From a bacterium (GTDB taxonomy: Bacteria > Electryoneota > RPQS01): 33,839 nucleotides of DNA. The stretch lies in assembly GCA_018812265.1 (NCBI GenBank), contig JAHJDG010000232.1:1-33839 (forward strand), written 5' to 3'. Both the position numbers and the translations under genes were made by a program. The stretch's first letter is position 1. Each line of letters opens with the position of its first letter. The notes under the pieces were generated by a model. That model was not told the DNA's origin, searched no databases, and saw only the letters and a program-made list of their open reading frames with translations. Shown here piece by piece: positions 1 to 8,491 of this stretch.

Positions 1-12
1 AGGTGGTGGAGG

Positions 13-32
13 GGTGACTCTGGAGAGTCACC
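13..32. repeat. Inverted repeat (hairpin) before the first cytochrome gene
   Basis: GGTGACTC and GAGTCACC face each other across a TGGA loop, giving a perfect 8-bp stem. No T-tract follows on either strand, so it is not a standard intrinsic terminator. It could be the end of an upstream transcript or a leader hairpin of the cytochrome gene; the window begins too close to decide. Confidence 0.4.
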
Positions 33-96
33 ACCGGGAGAAATCACGCATTCCCCTCTGATGTTTTTGGGATGCGCTCAAGTAAATAATGCGCCA

Positions 97-2580
97 ATGA
101 ATCCGCGGCTGATTTCATCCTTTTTTCGTCTCGTTTTAATCGCGTCCGCCGTCTGTGGCTTTGCGCTCCTGACCTTTGCGCAGTCGGATGATGACTGCAT
201 GATGTGTCACTCGGACGCTTCGCTGACCCGGACTCTGGACAACGGAACGATTCAATCGCTGGCCGTTACGACGGATTCGCTCGGCAGCTCGGTACACGCA
301 TCGTTTTCGTGCGTGGATTGCCACGCCGACCTGAAGGGCTTCGAAGACTATCCGCACGCGGAGAAGCTGGAAGCCGTCCGCTGCGGAACCTGTCACACCG
401 ATGCGGCGACTGCGATGGCTCGCGGGTCACACGAAGGAAGCTTGAATTGCGCAGCCTGTCACGGGACGCACAACGTACTTCAGACCCGGAATCCGAAATC
501 TCCCGCATCAACGTCGCGCATCAACCAGACGTGTAGCGAGTGTCACAATCGCCTGCATGCTCCGATTCGCGGCCGCACCGCCGCCTATGCAAATTACGAC
601 GTGGGGCTGCACGGTCGTCATCCGAATGCCAACGGTGCGAACGGTCCCACCTGCACGACCTGTCACGGCACGCACACCGTTCTATGTGAAAAGAAACTGG
701 CTGATCGGCTCGAGCAGAAGTGCATCGGCTGTCACGGCGAGGTGGCGGCGGAGTTCAAAACTTCGGTACACGCCGACATTAACGAGGGCCGGGCCAATTC
801 ACACTGCTACGAATGCCACGGCGAGCATCGCAGCCGCGCGCCCTCCGATACCACGCTGCGCGTGCTGAACGAATCGCCCGCCGAAGCCACCTGCGGTTCC
901 TGCCACGCCGAATCGGTCGCTCGCTACAACCAGAGTCTTCATGCCTACGCGCTGGCGGAGGGATCGCCCCGAGCACCGCGGTGCGAAAGCTGTCACGGAG
1001 CGCACAGCATCCGGCGCGTATCCGATCCGCATTCGCCGATCGCGCGCGGCAATCAGGTCCGAACCTGTGCCGCCTGTCACAGCCAGATCGGAATCACGCT
1101 CGACCCAGACATTCGCATGCCGCGCTCGTTCGAGAACTATGAGGAGAGTTCCCACGGCCGACTCCTGGGGGAGGGCAACACCGAAGTCCCGGTTTGCGTG
1201 GATTGTCACGGCGGCCACGCCATCCGTGCCAGCAGCGATCCGACGTCAACGATCAATCCCAAGAAGATTGACGAGATGTGCGGCCGATGCCATGCTGAGG
1301 AACAGAGGCTCTTTCGCGAGTCCATTCACTATCGCGCCCTGATGTTCGGGATTGACGACAGTCCCACCTGCACAGGTTGTCACGGAGAGCATATCCAGCT
1401 CTCGCCCAACGATCCCAACAGCCGGGTCAGCCGCAGCCGGCAGTCTCACGAGACCTGTGGTCGTTGTCACAACAATCCGATGATGATCCGCAAGTACGGC
1501 CTCGCTCCCGACGTGGTTACAACCTATGAAGACAGCTACCACGGTCTGGCCACGCGGGGGCGAAGCGCAAGGGCGGCGGTGTGCGCCGATTGTCATCAGG
1601 CCCATGCGGTACGCACCGCGCGCGACACGCTGTCCACGATTCACGAGCGCAACGTGACGGAAACCTGCCGTCAGTGCCATCCCAGAGCCGACACCAGATT
1701 CGCTCAGTCATACACTCATACTGCTCTACAACCCCGTACCGGTGGAATCAACTATTGGATCGCGCAAGTGTACTGGGTTCTTATCCTGGTCATCGTCGGC
1801 GGCATGCTGGTGCACAATCTGATTATCCTCAACTGGCACATACTCGAAACGCGTAGACGCCAGGACGTGGGCCGACGGATCGTCCGGTTCGATATCCATC
1901 AGCTCATTCAGCACATGGCGCTGACGATCTCGTTTATCACACTGGCCGTCACGGGTTTCGCGCTGAAGTATCCTGACGCCTGGTGGGTACGGTGGCTGGC
2001 GGCGCTGGGGATGGACGAATCCGTTCGGCGGATGCTTCACCGGGTCATGGCGGTCGTGCTCATCGCTTGTTCCGTCTATCACGTCATCTATCTGTTTCTG
2101 ACTCGCCGCGGCTGGGACGAGTGGAAAGCCATGATGCCGGACAAGCGAGACGTGGTGGACCTCGCCGACACGATGAAATTCCACCTGAATCTCAACAAGA
2201 AGGTTCCGGAGTACGCCCGCTACGACTATTCCCAGAAGGCCGAGTACTGGGCGTTGATCTGGGGAACGATCGCGATGATCATCACCGGCATCATTCTCTG
2301 GTTTCCGGCCCAGCTTGCGCCGCTGCTGCCGGGATGGGCGATCACCGCCGCGCAGACGATCCACTTCTACGAGGCCTGGCTGGCGACGCTGGCGATTGTC
2401 GTATGGCACTTCTTCTTCGTGATTTTCCATCCCGAAGAGTATCCCATGAGCTGGACTTGGCTCACGGGGCGAATGAACATCGAGCAAGTGAAGCACCGTC
2501 ACCGTCGCTGGTATCGCGCGTTGATGGAGCAGGAAGCGGCGAGATCGGCGGAAGCGGAGACGCCATCGCCGAAGGAGTAG
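97..2580 (+). CDS. 17-heme cytochrome c fused to a membrane b-type cytochrome
   Basis: Predicted quinol-linked electron-transfer protein with a periplasmic heme-c wire and a membrane cytochrome b. The protein carries 17 CXXCH motifs, from CMMCH just after the signal peptide to CRQCH. They fall into eight two-heme modules of about 55-70 residues plus one final heme; a typical module has a conserved distal His (S-x-H) between its two motifs and CHGxH at the second. About five hydrophobic helices follow, with His residues placed for heme b (LVHNL, QHMAL, HRVMA, YHVIY, WHFFF). The c-plus-b architecture recalls CbcL-type inner-membrane cytochromes of Geobacter, but with many more hemes. I chose the Met at 97 because it gives a normal signal peptide ending in TFA; the frame stays open to an ATG at 61. 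Neither start has a clear ribosome site. The next gene begins 56 nt downstream. Function is inferred from architecture. Confidence 0.9.
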   Translation: MNPRLISSFFRLVLIASAVCGFALLTFAQSDDDCMMCHSDASLTRTLDNGTIQSLAVTTDSLGSSVHASFSCVDCHADLKGFEDYPHAEKLEAVRCGTCHTDAATAMARGSHEGSLNCAACHGTHNVLQTRNPKSPASTSRINQTCSECHNRLHAPIRGRTAAYANYDVGLHGRHPNANGANGPTCTTCHGTHTVLCEKKLADRLEQKCIGCHGEVAAEFKTSVHADINEGRANSHCYECHGEHRSRAPSDTTLRVLNESPAEATCGSCHAESVARYNQSLHAYALAEGSPRAPRCESCHGAHSIRRVSDPHSPIARGNQVRTCAACHSQIGITLDPDIRMPRSFENYEESSHGRLLGEGNTEVPVCVDCHGGHAIRASSDPTSTINPKKIDEMCGRCHAEEQRLFRESIHYRALMFGIDDSPTCTGCHGEHIQLSPNDPNSRVSRSRQSHETCGRCHNNPMMIRKYGLAPDVVTTYEDSYHGLATRGRSARAAVCADCHQAHAVRTARDTLSTIHERNVTETCRQCHPRADTRFAQSYTHTALQPRTGGINYWIAQVYWVLILVIVGGMLVHNLIILNWHILETRRRQDVGRRIVRFDIHQLIQHMALTISFITLAVTGFALKYPDAWWVRWLAALGMDESVRRMLHRVMAVVLIACSVYHVIYLFLTRRGWDEWKAMMPDKRDVVDLADTMKFHLNLNKKVPEYARYDYSQKAEYWALIWGTIAMIITGIILWFPAQLAPLLPGWAITAAQTIHFYEAWLATLAIVVWHFFFVIFHPEEYPMSWTWLTGRMNIEQVKHRHRRWYRALMEQEAARSAEAETPSPKE

Positions 2581-2594
2581 CTCCTCGAAAATTT

Positions 2595-2614
2595 CGCAGA
2601 GCGAAAACTCTGCG
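2595..2614. repeat. Intercistronic hairpin between the two large cytochrome genes
   Basis: CGCAGAG and CTCTGCG form a 7-bp stem around a CGAAAA loop in the 56-nt gap between the two cytochrome genes. There is no U-tract, so it is more likely an mRNA-processing or stability hairpin than a terminator. Confidence 0.35.
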
Positions 2615-2636
2615 GTTGACGTAGATGAGTTGAACC

Positions 2637-4586
2637 ATGCGGCCGAGCTTGTGGCAAAACCTGTTGGCGATGATTCGTGATTTCGCTTCCGCCTGCTGGG
2701 AAGTCGTCAAACTGCCGTTCTGGCTGATCGGGCAGGGGTTTCGCCGTCTGTTCGCGCTGGGTTTCCGCAAACTTCTGATGCTATTCGTCGCGGCGGTCGT
2801 CGTGACGATTGTTTTTATCACGGTGATGGTGGAAGCCACGTCGCGGCCGGGATTCTGCGTGACGTGTCATTTCATGCAGCCCTACTTCGACAGTTGGCGC
2901 ACGTCCACCCATCGGGATGCGGAGTGTACGAAGTGCCACGTCCCGCCGGGACTGGAAGGGACGCTCGAGCACAAGTTCATGGCCGTCTCGATGGTGGTGA
3001 ACTATGCGACCGGACTGTACAAGCGCTCGAAACCGTGGGCGGAGATTGACGACGCGTCCTGTCTGCGCGGGGGCTGTCACGAAACCCGGCTCTTGGCCGG
3101 TGTGGAAGATTTTCTCGGGGTGCGCTTCGATCATCGCCCGCACCTGATCGAGCCGCGGCGCGATCGCGAGCTGCGTTGCACGTCCTGCCACGCACAGATC
3201 GTTCAGGGCCAGCACATCACCGTAACCGAGGGGACTTGTTTCCTCTGCCATTTCCGGCCCGATTCGAGCGGAGACATGACCGAACTCGCCCGTTGCACCC
3301 ATTGCCACAATCCGCCGCACGGTGCCGCCGCCGCCGGCAAACCGTTCGATCATGGCGACGTTCTGGCTCGCGGAGTGGATTGCCTGAATTGTCACGCGAC
3401 CGCCGTCTCCGGCAACGGCTACGTGCCGCCGGATCGCTGCAATTCCTGTCACGCGCAAGCCGCCCACATCGAGCGCTACGACGATCTTGAGTTCGTGCAT
3501 CAGATGCACGTAACCAAGAACAAAGTCGAGTGCCTGCAGTGTCATATTGCCATTTTGCATGGCCACGAGGCGGAAGCGGAACAGCATCCCGACCAAGCCT
3601 GTGTGACGTGTCACGGCGGAGAGCACGGAGCGATTCTTTCGGTGTGGAAAGGCCGGCTTCCCGAACTGCCTGAAGTTCCGTCCGAAATGGCCCGGGTGGG
3701 AATGACCTGCAACTCGTGCCACGTGGAACCGATCCATCGAACCAATGACCAGTTCGCCCCCCCCCAATGCACGCCCTGTCACGCTCCCGGCTATGACGCT
3801 CTGTGGCCGACGTGGCGACAACCGCTTGAACGCTCGATCGGCGATCTGGAGAAGGAAGCGCAGAAATTGCCCGCGGAGAAACGCGCCGCGATGCTGAACG
3901 CGCTCCGCATCTATCGCCGGGGCAATCCGGTTCACAATCCCGATCTGCTGGCCGAGCTGACGCGCGAGATCACGGGTACCCTGCGACGCAGCGAGGGAGA
4001 TTGCGCCGTTTGTCATCCGGCCGCCTCTGAGCTGGCTCCGGTATGGAACGGCAAGGCGGTGGTGCATCGCACGCACGCTCGCGGGAGCATCGGATGCCAA
4101 GTATGCCACGAAACGGACGAACCCCGCCATGGCAAGCTGCGACTCACCACTCAGAATTGCAGCGAGTGTCACCACCGGTCCGTATCTGCCACAACGGCCT
4201 GCTCCGAATGCCACGGATTTCAGGCGAGCGTTTACGAGGGAACGATTCCGATAGCGGGCGGTGCCGAATCCTCCCTCATGGCGCAGGCGGAAGTTGCCTG
4301 CACGGAATGTCACATCACCGAGGGCACCGTGATTCGACGGCCGGATGGACCCTCCTGCGCCGCCTGCCACGACGAGTCCTATTCCGATACCTTGCGGGTG
4401 TGGCAGCGGCAGGGAGCGGAACTGCTGACGCTGGCCCGGCAGCGGATGCGCGACCTGAATCCCGAAAGTCAGCTGTATAAGAACTACGCCGATCTGGCCG
4501 CCGCGCTCGGCCGCGACCGCAGTCAGGCCGTGCATAATCCGGAACTGTTTCGCACGTGGATGAAGCGCATCGAGGCCGCCCCATGA
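2637..4586 (+). CDS. NapC/NirT-type membrane-anchored 18-heme cytochrome c
   Basis: Predicted inner-membrane quinol dehydrogenase extended into a long periplasmic multiheme chain. One N-terminal hydrophobic helix (about residues 46-68) is followed by the NapC/NrfH signature FCVTCHFMQPY, in which the Met after the first CXXCH is the expected axial ligand. I count 17 CXXCH motifs and one widened CX4CH (CLRGGCH), 18 candidate hemes in 649 residues. NapC/NirT proteins usually have four or five hemes and Geobacter ImcH has seven, so this one is unusually long. A helical stretch without hemes (about residues 395-450) splits the chain into two parts. The start lacks a strong ribosome site; an ATG at 2670 would also keep the helix. 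It probably acts with the preceding 17-heme protein. Electron direction and acceptor cannot be read from sequence. Confidence 0.9.
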   Translation: MRPSLWQNLLAMIRDFASACWEVVKLPFWLIGQGFRRLFALGFRKLLMLFVAAVVVTIVFITVMVEATSRPGFCVTCHFMQPYFDSWRTSTHRDAECTKCHVPPGLEGTLEHKFMAVSMVVNYATGLYKRSKPWAEIDDASCLRGGCHETRLLAGVEDFLGVRFDHRPHLIEPRRDRELRCTSCHAQIVQGQHITVTEGTCFLCHFRPDSSGDMTELARCTHCHNPPHGAAAAGKPFDHGDVLARGVDCLNCHATAVSGNGYVPPDRCNSCHAQAAHIERYDDLEFVHQMHVTKNKVECLQCHIAILHGHEAEAEQHPDQACVTCHGGEHGAILSVWKGRLPELPEVPSEMARVGMTCNSCHVEPIHRTNDQFAPPQCTPCHAPGYDALWPTWRQPLERSIGDLEKEAQKLPAEKRAAMLNALRIYRRGNPVHNPDLLAELTREITGTLRRSEGDCAVCHPAASELAPVWNGKAVVHRTHARGSIGCQVCHETDEPRHGKLRLTTQNCSECHHRSVSATTACSECHGFQASVYEGTIPIAGGAESSLMAQAEVACTECHITEGTVIRRPDGPSCAACHDESYSDTLRVWQRQGAELLTLARQRMRDLNPESQLYKNYADLAAALGRDRSQAVHNPELFRTWMKRIEAAP

Positions 4587-4831
4587 GTCAGAAGCGAGAT
4601 ATTGTGAGGTCCGATCAGCACGATCCGGGAGAAGCCGACGATAGGAAACATGAAGAGCGGTTGCTGACGTTGGCGGAAGCTTCGTTTCAACTGGGCCGCG
4701 TCCATCGCACCACGGTCATGCGCTGGGTCAAGGAGGGCAAGCTGCGGTGTGTGCGACTGTCCCGCAAGGCGATTCGGTTTGAACCAGAAGAGCTGGATCG
4801 TTTCATCCGCGAACATCGCTCTACGGGGTGA
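4583..4831 (+). CDS. Excisionase-family helix-turn-helix DNA-binding protein
   Basis: An 82-residue protein whose C-terminal half matches the MerR-like excisionase fold (HTH_17): LTLAEASFQLG, then HRTTVMRWVKEGKLRCVRL, then IRFEPEELDRFI. The N-terminal 25 residues are charged and probably disordered. Its ATG overlaps the TGA of the 18-heme cytochrome (ATGA), so the two are probably translationally coupled. No integrase, att site or other phage gene is in the window, so the name reflects the fold and not a role in excision. It may be a small regulator of the cytochrome genes, or of the divergent lipoprotein cytochrome gene; this is inference. Confidence 0.8.
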   Translation: MSQKRDIVRSDQHDPGEADDRKHEERLLTLAEASFQLGRVHRTTVMRWVKEGKLRCVRLSRKAIRFEPEELDRFIREHRSTG

Positions 4832-4900
4832 CGCTCATTCTAAGAGCGCGGTGACGCCGCCTACGGTGATCGCGCGATTCTGAATCCATTTCAATCCCGG

Positions 4901-4946
4901 AAAAAAGAAAACGACAAGGCGAGACTCCCATGAGTCTCGCCTTGTC
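4901..4946 (-). terminator. Intrinsic terminator of the nine-heme lipoprotein gene
   Basis: A perfect 15-bp stem (4913-4927 with 4932-4946) closes a 4-nt loop. On the minus strand it is followed by GTTTTCTTTTTT (4912-4901), and it lies 27 nt after the stop of the minus-strand cytochrome. The hairpin could also slow plus-strand transcription leaving 4831, but there is no T-tract in that direction. Confidence 0.9.
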
Positions 4947-4973
4947 AATTCAAGGATTATGCCGTGAACGAAT

Positions 4974-6365
4974 CTACCCGCGCGCGCCGGTCTGCCTCTC
5001 CTCGGTCATTGCCGCCGAGAGATGGTTGATCGCATTCGTCAGAATGCGGATCGTGTAGTCGCGGTTATGCACGCCGTGACTCTTATCGTCATGCACGAAG
5101 AAATAAGCGTAGCCCGCCTGACGCTGCGCGAGGGTCCAGTTGACCGTGTCCATCGCGGCCCTTACCTCGCCGTTTTCCTGCGGCAGGAGCGTGCTGAGCT
5201 GTTCCATTAGGTTCGCGACTTGAGTCTGAATGCCGTTGACGTCAAAGCTGGTGGCTCCCGAATGGCACGTCTGGCACTTGGACAACTGTGGCGCGAACGT
5301 GTGCCCATAGGCGGGGCCGCCGGGATCACCAAATCCCCGCGTCACAATGTGACATTCCACGCACATATCCGCCAGAATGCCGGTGGTGTGCAACATGGTC
5401 CCGCGAACGTCCGCGTAGTTCTGTCCGGGTATCTCATAGCAGGCCCGACCGGCCACCATATCTCCCTGCGAGCTGGGATGCGGTCCGGGATGATCGCTGC
5501 CCCGCGCGATCTGCCCGGCAATATTCGCGCTGTCCCGCCGTGCGTGATGGCACTGCACGCACAGTTGTCCATTGCCCCATCCGCTAATGGTGTAACTGGT
5601 CGTTCCGTTATCACCGCCGCCGTATGGAGATACCACCGATCCTACGTTGCGAAGTTGGCCGGGATTGCCGGCTTGATGCGGATCGTGGCAGGTAACGCAG
5701 GTGACCTGCCAACTTTCGGCGGTCGGAGTGTGGCCCGCCCAATCGGGATCGTTGTTGGCAATGAACTTTTCCGACACGTGGCAGCTCCAACACGGATTAC
5801 GTCCGAATTCCGCCCACCATTCCTCATGTCCACCGGCCCGCTCGATGGCCGTTCCATGACGTGACGTGATGTATTCAGCATATGCGGGGTGGCAGCTACC
5901 GCAGGTTTCGCCGGTCAGTCCCTTGTGGATTTCCGGCGCGTGAGTCAGGGCCGGGCCCATCGGCCCATGACAGGCTTCGCAATGCACGTTCTTGACGGCA
6001 TCCCGCGGATTGTCATCGAAGCCGTCCCGATCCAAGCCCTGCGAAATCAGATTCCCGTCGTGATCGTACCGATCGTCAAAACCCGTCGTGTGGCACTGCA
6101 AACAATAGAGATCGGTCGCATTGTCACCGGTCAGCGCAAAGTAGGCTTCCGAATGACCGGTTCCCTCCCACGCTTCAGTCGTTGCCGCATGACAGTGGCC
6201 ACAACTCTCGGCGCTGTTGCCCAGATAGACCTGACCGTCTCCCGGACCTCCAGGAGGGCCGGCCGGCCCTTGCGGTCCTTCCGGACCTTCACACCCAATC
6301 ATCATAAAACCGATAGCCAGCACCCCCGCCACCAAGAGCCCGACGTGCAGATGGTGGACTCTCAT
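4974..6365 (-). CDS. Nine-heme cytochrome c lipoprotein with collagen-like tether
   Basis: Predicted lipid-anchored multiheme cytochrome. The N-terminus is a short hydrophobic signal ending in MIGC, a slightly non-standard lipobox with Cys25 as the lipidated residue. It is followed at once by a collagen-like Gly-X-Y tract (GPEGPQGPAGPPGGPG). Nine CXXCH motifs follow (CGHCH, CLQCH, CEACH, CGSCH, CWSCH, CVTCH, CVQCH, CVECH, CQTCH), then a heme-free helical C-terminus of about 90 residues. The heme spacing resembles the cytochrome c554/multiheme family, but I see no catalytic signature. AGGAGA lies five or six bases before the ATG. It is transcribed alone, towards the 17/18-heme operon. Whether it faces the periplasm or the cell surface is unknown; an outer-membrane partner for the two membrane cytochromes is a reasonable guess. 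Confidence 0.9.
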   Translation of the reverse strand: MRVHHLHVGLLVAGVLAIGFMMIGCEGPEGPQGPAGPPGGPGDGQVYLGNSAESCGHCHAATTEAWEGTGHSEAYFALTGDNATDLYCLQCHTTGFDDRYDHDGNLISQGLDRDGFDDNPRDAVKNVHCEACHGPMGPALTHAPEIHKGLTGETCGSCHPAYAEYITSRHGTAIERAGGHEEWWAEFGRNPCWSCHVSEKFIANNDPDWAGHTPTAESWQVTCVTCHDPHQAGNPGQLRNVGSVVSPYGGGDNGTTSYTISGWGNGQLCVQCHHARRDSANIAGQIARGSDHPGPHPSSQGDMVAGRACYEIPGQNYADVRGTMLHTTGILADMCVECHIVTRGFGDPGGPAYGHTFAPQLSKCQTCHSGATSFDVNGIQTQVANLMEQLSTLLPQENGEVRAAMDTVNWTLAQRQAGYAYFFVHDDKSHGVHNRDYTIRILTNAINHLSAAMTEERQTGARG

Positions 6366-6830
6366 GATCTCTCCTTGCAGAATTTTATGTTCGGGATCAA
6401 GTTCAATTTGTCACAAAAGAAGATAACAGGATATTGTCATCAATATATGATAAAATAGGAAGAGGTCAATAGTCGAGATCAATCAATGAGTCATATATGA
6501 GCCTTGATGGAGAATTATAAGACATTATTTTTCATTCTGTCGTGTTCAATTACGATTCTCAGATGGATTCTCGAGAGGAATGCTTTCAAATAAAACTTCT
6601 TATGTATAATTTCAATAATATCCTATTCTTCGTGATAAATAGTGCAATCACTGACATGAGCACGCAATGGGACAGAATCAGGCGGTTTCGTGCAGTCTAT
6701 AAGATGCCGCCTTGAAATGATAATAAGGAACGGTTCCGCACTCGCCAATTGGCTCTCCGACAATTGTGTGACATTCCCGAACACGTACTTCCATATATTC
6801 TACTCCATAAGTGAGGAAACAAAACCCACT
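6366..6830. promoter_or_regulatory. AT-rich divergent promoter region
   Basis: This 465-bp spacer separates the minus-strand lipoprotein cytochrome from the plus-strand heme operon and must hold both promoters. It is much richer in A+T than the flanking genes. The best -10 candidate for the heme operon is TATAAT at 6605-6610, about 220 nt before hemC, with no convincing -35. I see no RNA gene, known riboswitch or credible protein-coding frame. Confidence 0.5.
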
Positions 6831-7724
6831 ATGAGAATCGGAACTCGTGGTAGTGCGTTGGCACTTGCTCAGGCAAAATGGGTAGCCGAGCGTTTGTCGG
6901 ATTGCCTGCGGACTTCGCCGGAAATCACCGTCATCGAGACTACCGGAGATCGCGTCACCGATCGGCCACTTCGTGAAATCGAGGGACGAGGTTATTTCAC
7001 GAAAGAAATCGAAGAAGCTCTGCTCAATGGAGCTATTGATATTGCCGTTCACTCGTTCAAGGACATGCCGTCTAAGGCTCCCGGAGGTCTTGTTGTAGTA
7101 GCCGTCACGGGCCGCGAATATCCCGCGGACCTGTTGATCATTCGGGGGAATGCCTATGATCCGCGGGAAAGGGATCTACCGCTGCGAGCGAATTCGGTAG
7201 TCGGTACAAGCGCCGTGCGGCGGGAAACACAAACCCGGGCGCTGCGGAAAGACTTGGTCTTCTCCGATCTGCGGGGCAATGTTCCCACTCGTTTGAAGAA
7301 ACTCGATGCTGGCCCGTTCGATGCGATCTTTCTGGCGTCGGCCGGCGTGCGACGGTTGCGACTCGATCTGGCCGGTTACCACGTAATTCGACTCGATCCC
7401 ACCCGTTTCATTCCCGCTCCGGGACAGGGAGCGCTGGCGATTCAGATGCGCGAGGACGATGAGCACTCCGCGCGTGTGCGAGCGGCGCTGCACGACGCTT
7501 CGATTGGCACGGCCACTTCCATCGAGCGCGCCGTTCAAGCCCGGTTCGGCGGTGGCTGCGGACTTCCGCTGGGAGTCTATACCTATCCCGAGCATTTGGA
7601 ATGGCATGCTCACGGCTTCTGGGGCGGTGATCCGGCGCGGCCCGTGTGGGCACAGGTTGCCGATGAGGATCCCGAGAGAATTTCGGAGCGTTTGTTTGCG
7701 CAACTGAAAGACAAATCGGCATGA
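6831..7724 (+). CDS. hemC: Hydroxymethylbilane synthase (porphobilinogen deaminase)
   Basis: Joins four porphobilinogen molecules into the linear tetrapyrrole hydroxymethylbilane in the cytoplasm. The protein opens with MRIGTRGSALALAQA, the family N-terminus, and has the catalytic Asp in HSFKDMP (Asp78), the Arg-rich cofactor site GTSAVRRETQ, SDLRGNVPTRL, PAPGQGALAIQ, and Cys243 in GGGCGLPLG, which carries the dipyrromethane cofactor. At 297 residues it is slightly short of the usual 305-315. The frame stays open upstream to 6690, but homology places the start at 6831, with a GAGG site about 14 nt before it, which is rather distant. First gene of the heme operon; its TGA overlaps the ATG of hemD. 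Confidence 0.96.
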   Translation: MRIGTRGSALALAQAKWVAERLSDCLRTSPEITVIETTGDRVTDRPLREIEGRGYFTKEIEEALLNGAIDIAVHSFKDMPSKAPGGLVVVAVTGREYPADLLIIRGNAYDPRERDLPLRANSVVGTSAVRRETQTRALRKDLVFSDLRGNVPTRLKKLDAGPFDAIFLASAGVRRLRLDLAGYHVIRLDPTRFIPAPGQGALAIQMREDDEHSARVRAALHDASIGTATSIERAVQARFGGGCGLPLGVYTYPEHLEWHAHGFWGGDPARPVWAQVADEDPERISERLFAQLKDKSA

Positions 7725-8491
7725 ATCTTCGTGTGCTCATCACAAGGGAACCACACCGCTCGGCAAGACTCGTTCGGGCGCTAAGCGAGCGCGGAATCGT
7801 CGGGATCAGTATTCCCGTCACTCGGATTGAGTTCATCGAAAATCCGGCACCGTGTCCCGATCTCCGCAACTTCTCATGCATCGCCTTCACAAGCGTCAAC
7901 GGCGTGGAGGCGTTTGCCATGTGGCTGGAGCGAAACCACCTCAGTTTGCTCAATCAAATTCGCTTGGCCGCCGTGGGTCCCTCGACCGCCGAAATCTTGA
8001 GAACGCGGCTGCGCAAACCCGATATCATCAGCCATAATACTACGGCCGCCGGTCTGGCCGGGGAAATCATTTGTTCTCTCGCTGGTGAGACTGCTCAAGA
8101 AATTCTCTGGCCATGTGCGCAGAAACGGACTCCCGAGTTGGAAAACGAACTGACGCGCGCGGGAATGCACGTAACGCCGTGGGAGTGTTATCGCACCGTT
8201 CCCGTGCCCGCCTCTGAATTGCAGCCTCGCTTGGAGAATGTGTCGCCGTGGGATGCCGCGCTATTCTCTGCTCCGAGCGCGGTCAGAGCCTTTGTGGAAG
8301 CTTGGCCGTTGCCGTGGAGTTTCGCAGTTATCGCTATCGGCCCTTCGACTTCAGCGGCTCTTCACGAAGCGGGCGTTCCTAATCCGCTCGTCAGCCCACG
8401 GGCAACGGACGGACAAATTCTGGAAACGATCCTGTCGGCGATTCGCCATCCATTCCCGAGTGAATCCTATCCAAGTCAAGCGACCGAATGA
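7721..8491 (+). CDS. hemD: Uroporphyrinogen-III synthase
   Basis: Closes hydroxymethylbilane to uroporphyrinogen III with inversion of ring D. The family is weakly conserved, and recognition rests on several features: 256 residues, the two-lobed pattern of FTSVNGVEAF and AVGPSTAEIL repeated later as FSAPSAVRAF and AIGPSTSAAL, and the position between hemC and hemE. It starts inside the hemC stop (ATGA) and ends inside the hemE start (ATGA), so translation is probably coupled on both sides. No odd features are seen. Confidence 0.92.
   Translation: MNLRVLITREPHRSARLVRALSERGIVGISIPVTRIEFIENPAPCPDLRNFSCIAFTSVNGVEAFAMWLERNHLSLLNQIRLAAVGPSTAEILRTRLRKPDIISHNTTAAGLAGEIICSLAGETAQEILWPCAQKRTPELENELTRAGMHVTPWECYRTVPVPASELQPRLENVSPWDAALFSAPSAVRAFVEAWPLPWSFAVIAIGPSTSAALHEAGVPNPLVSPRATDGQILETILSAIRHPFPSESYPSQATE

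Noticed and set aside
2781-4535. 584-codon open frame antisense to the 18-heme cytochrome
   Set aside because: It mirrors the GC-rich heme gene, has no recognisable domain, and the plus frame carries 17 CXXCH motifs and one CX4CH. Antisense shadows of the same kind lie at 1726-2502, 19224-20348, 23527-24492 and 32008-33495.
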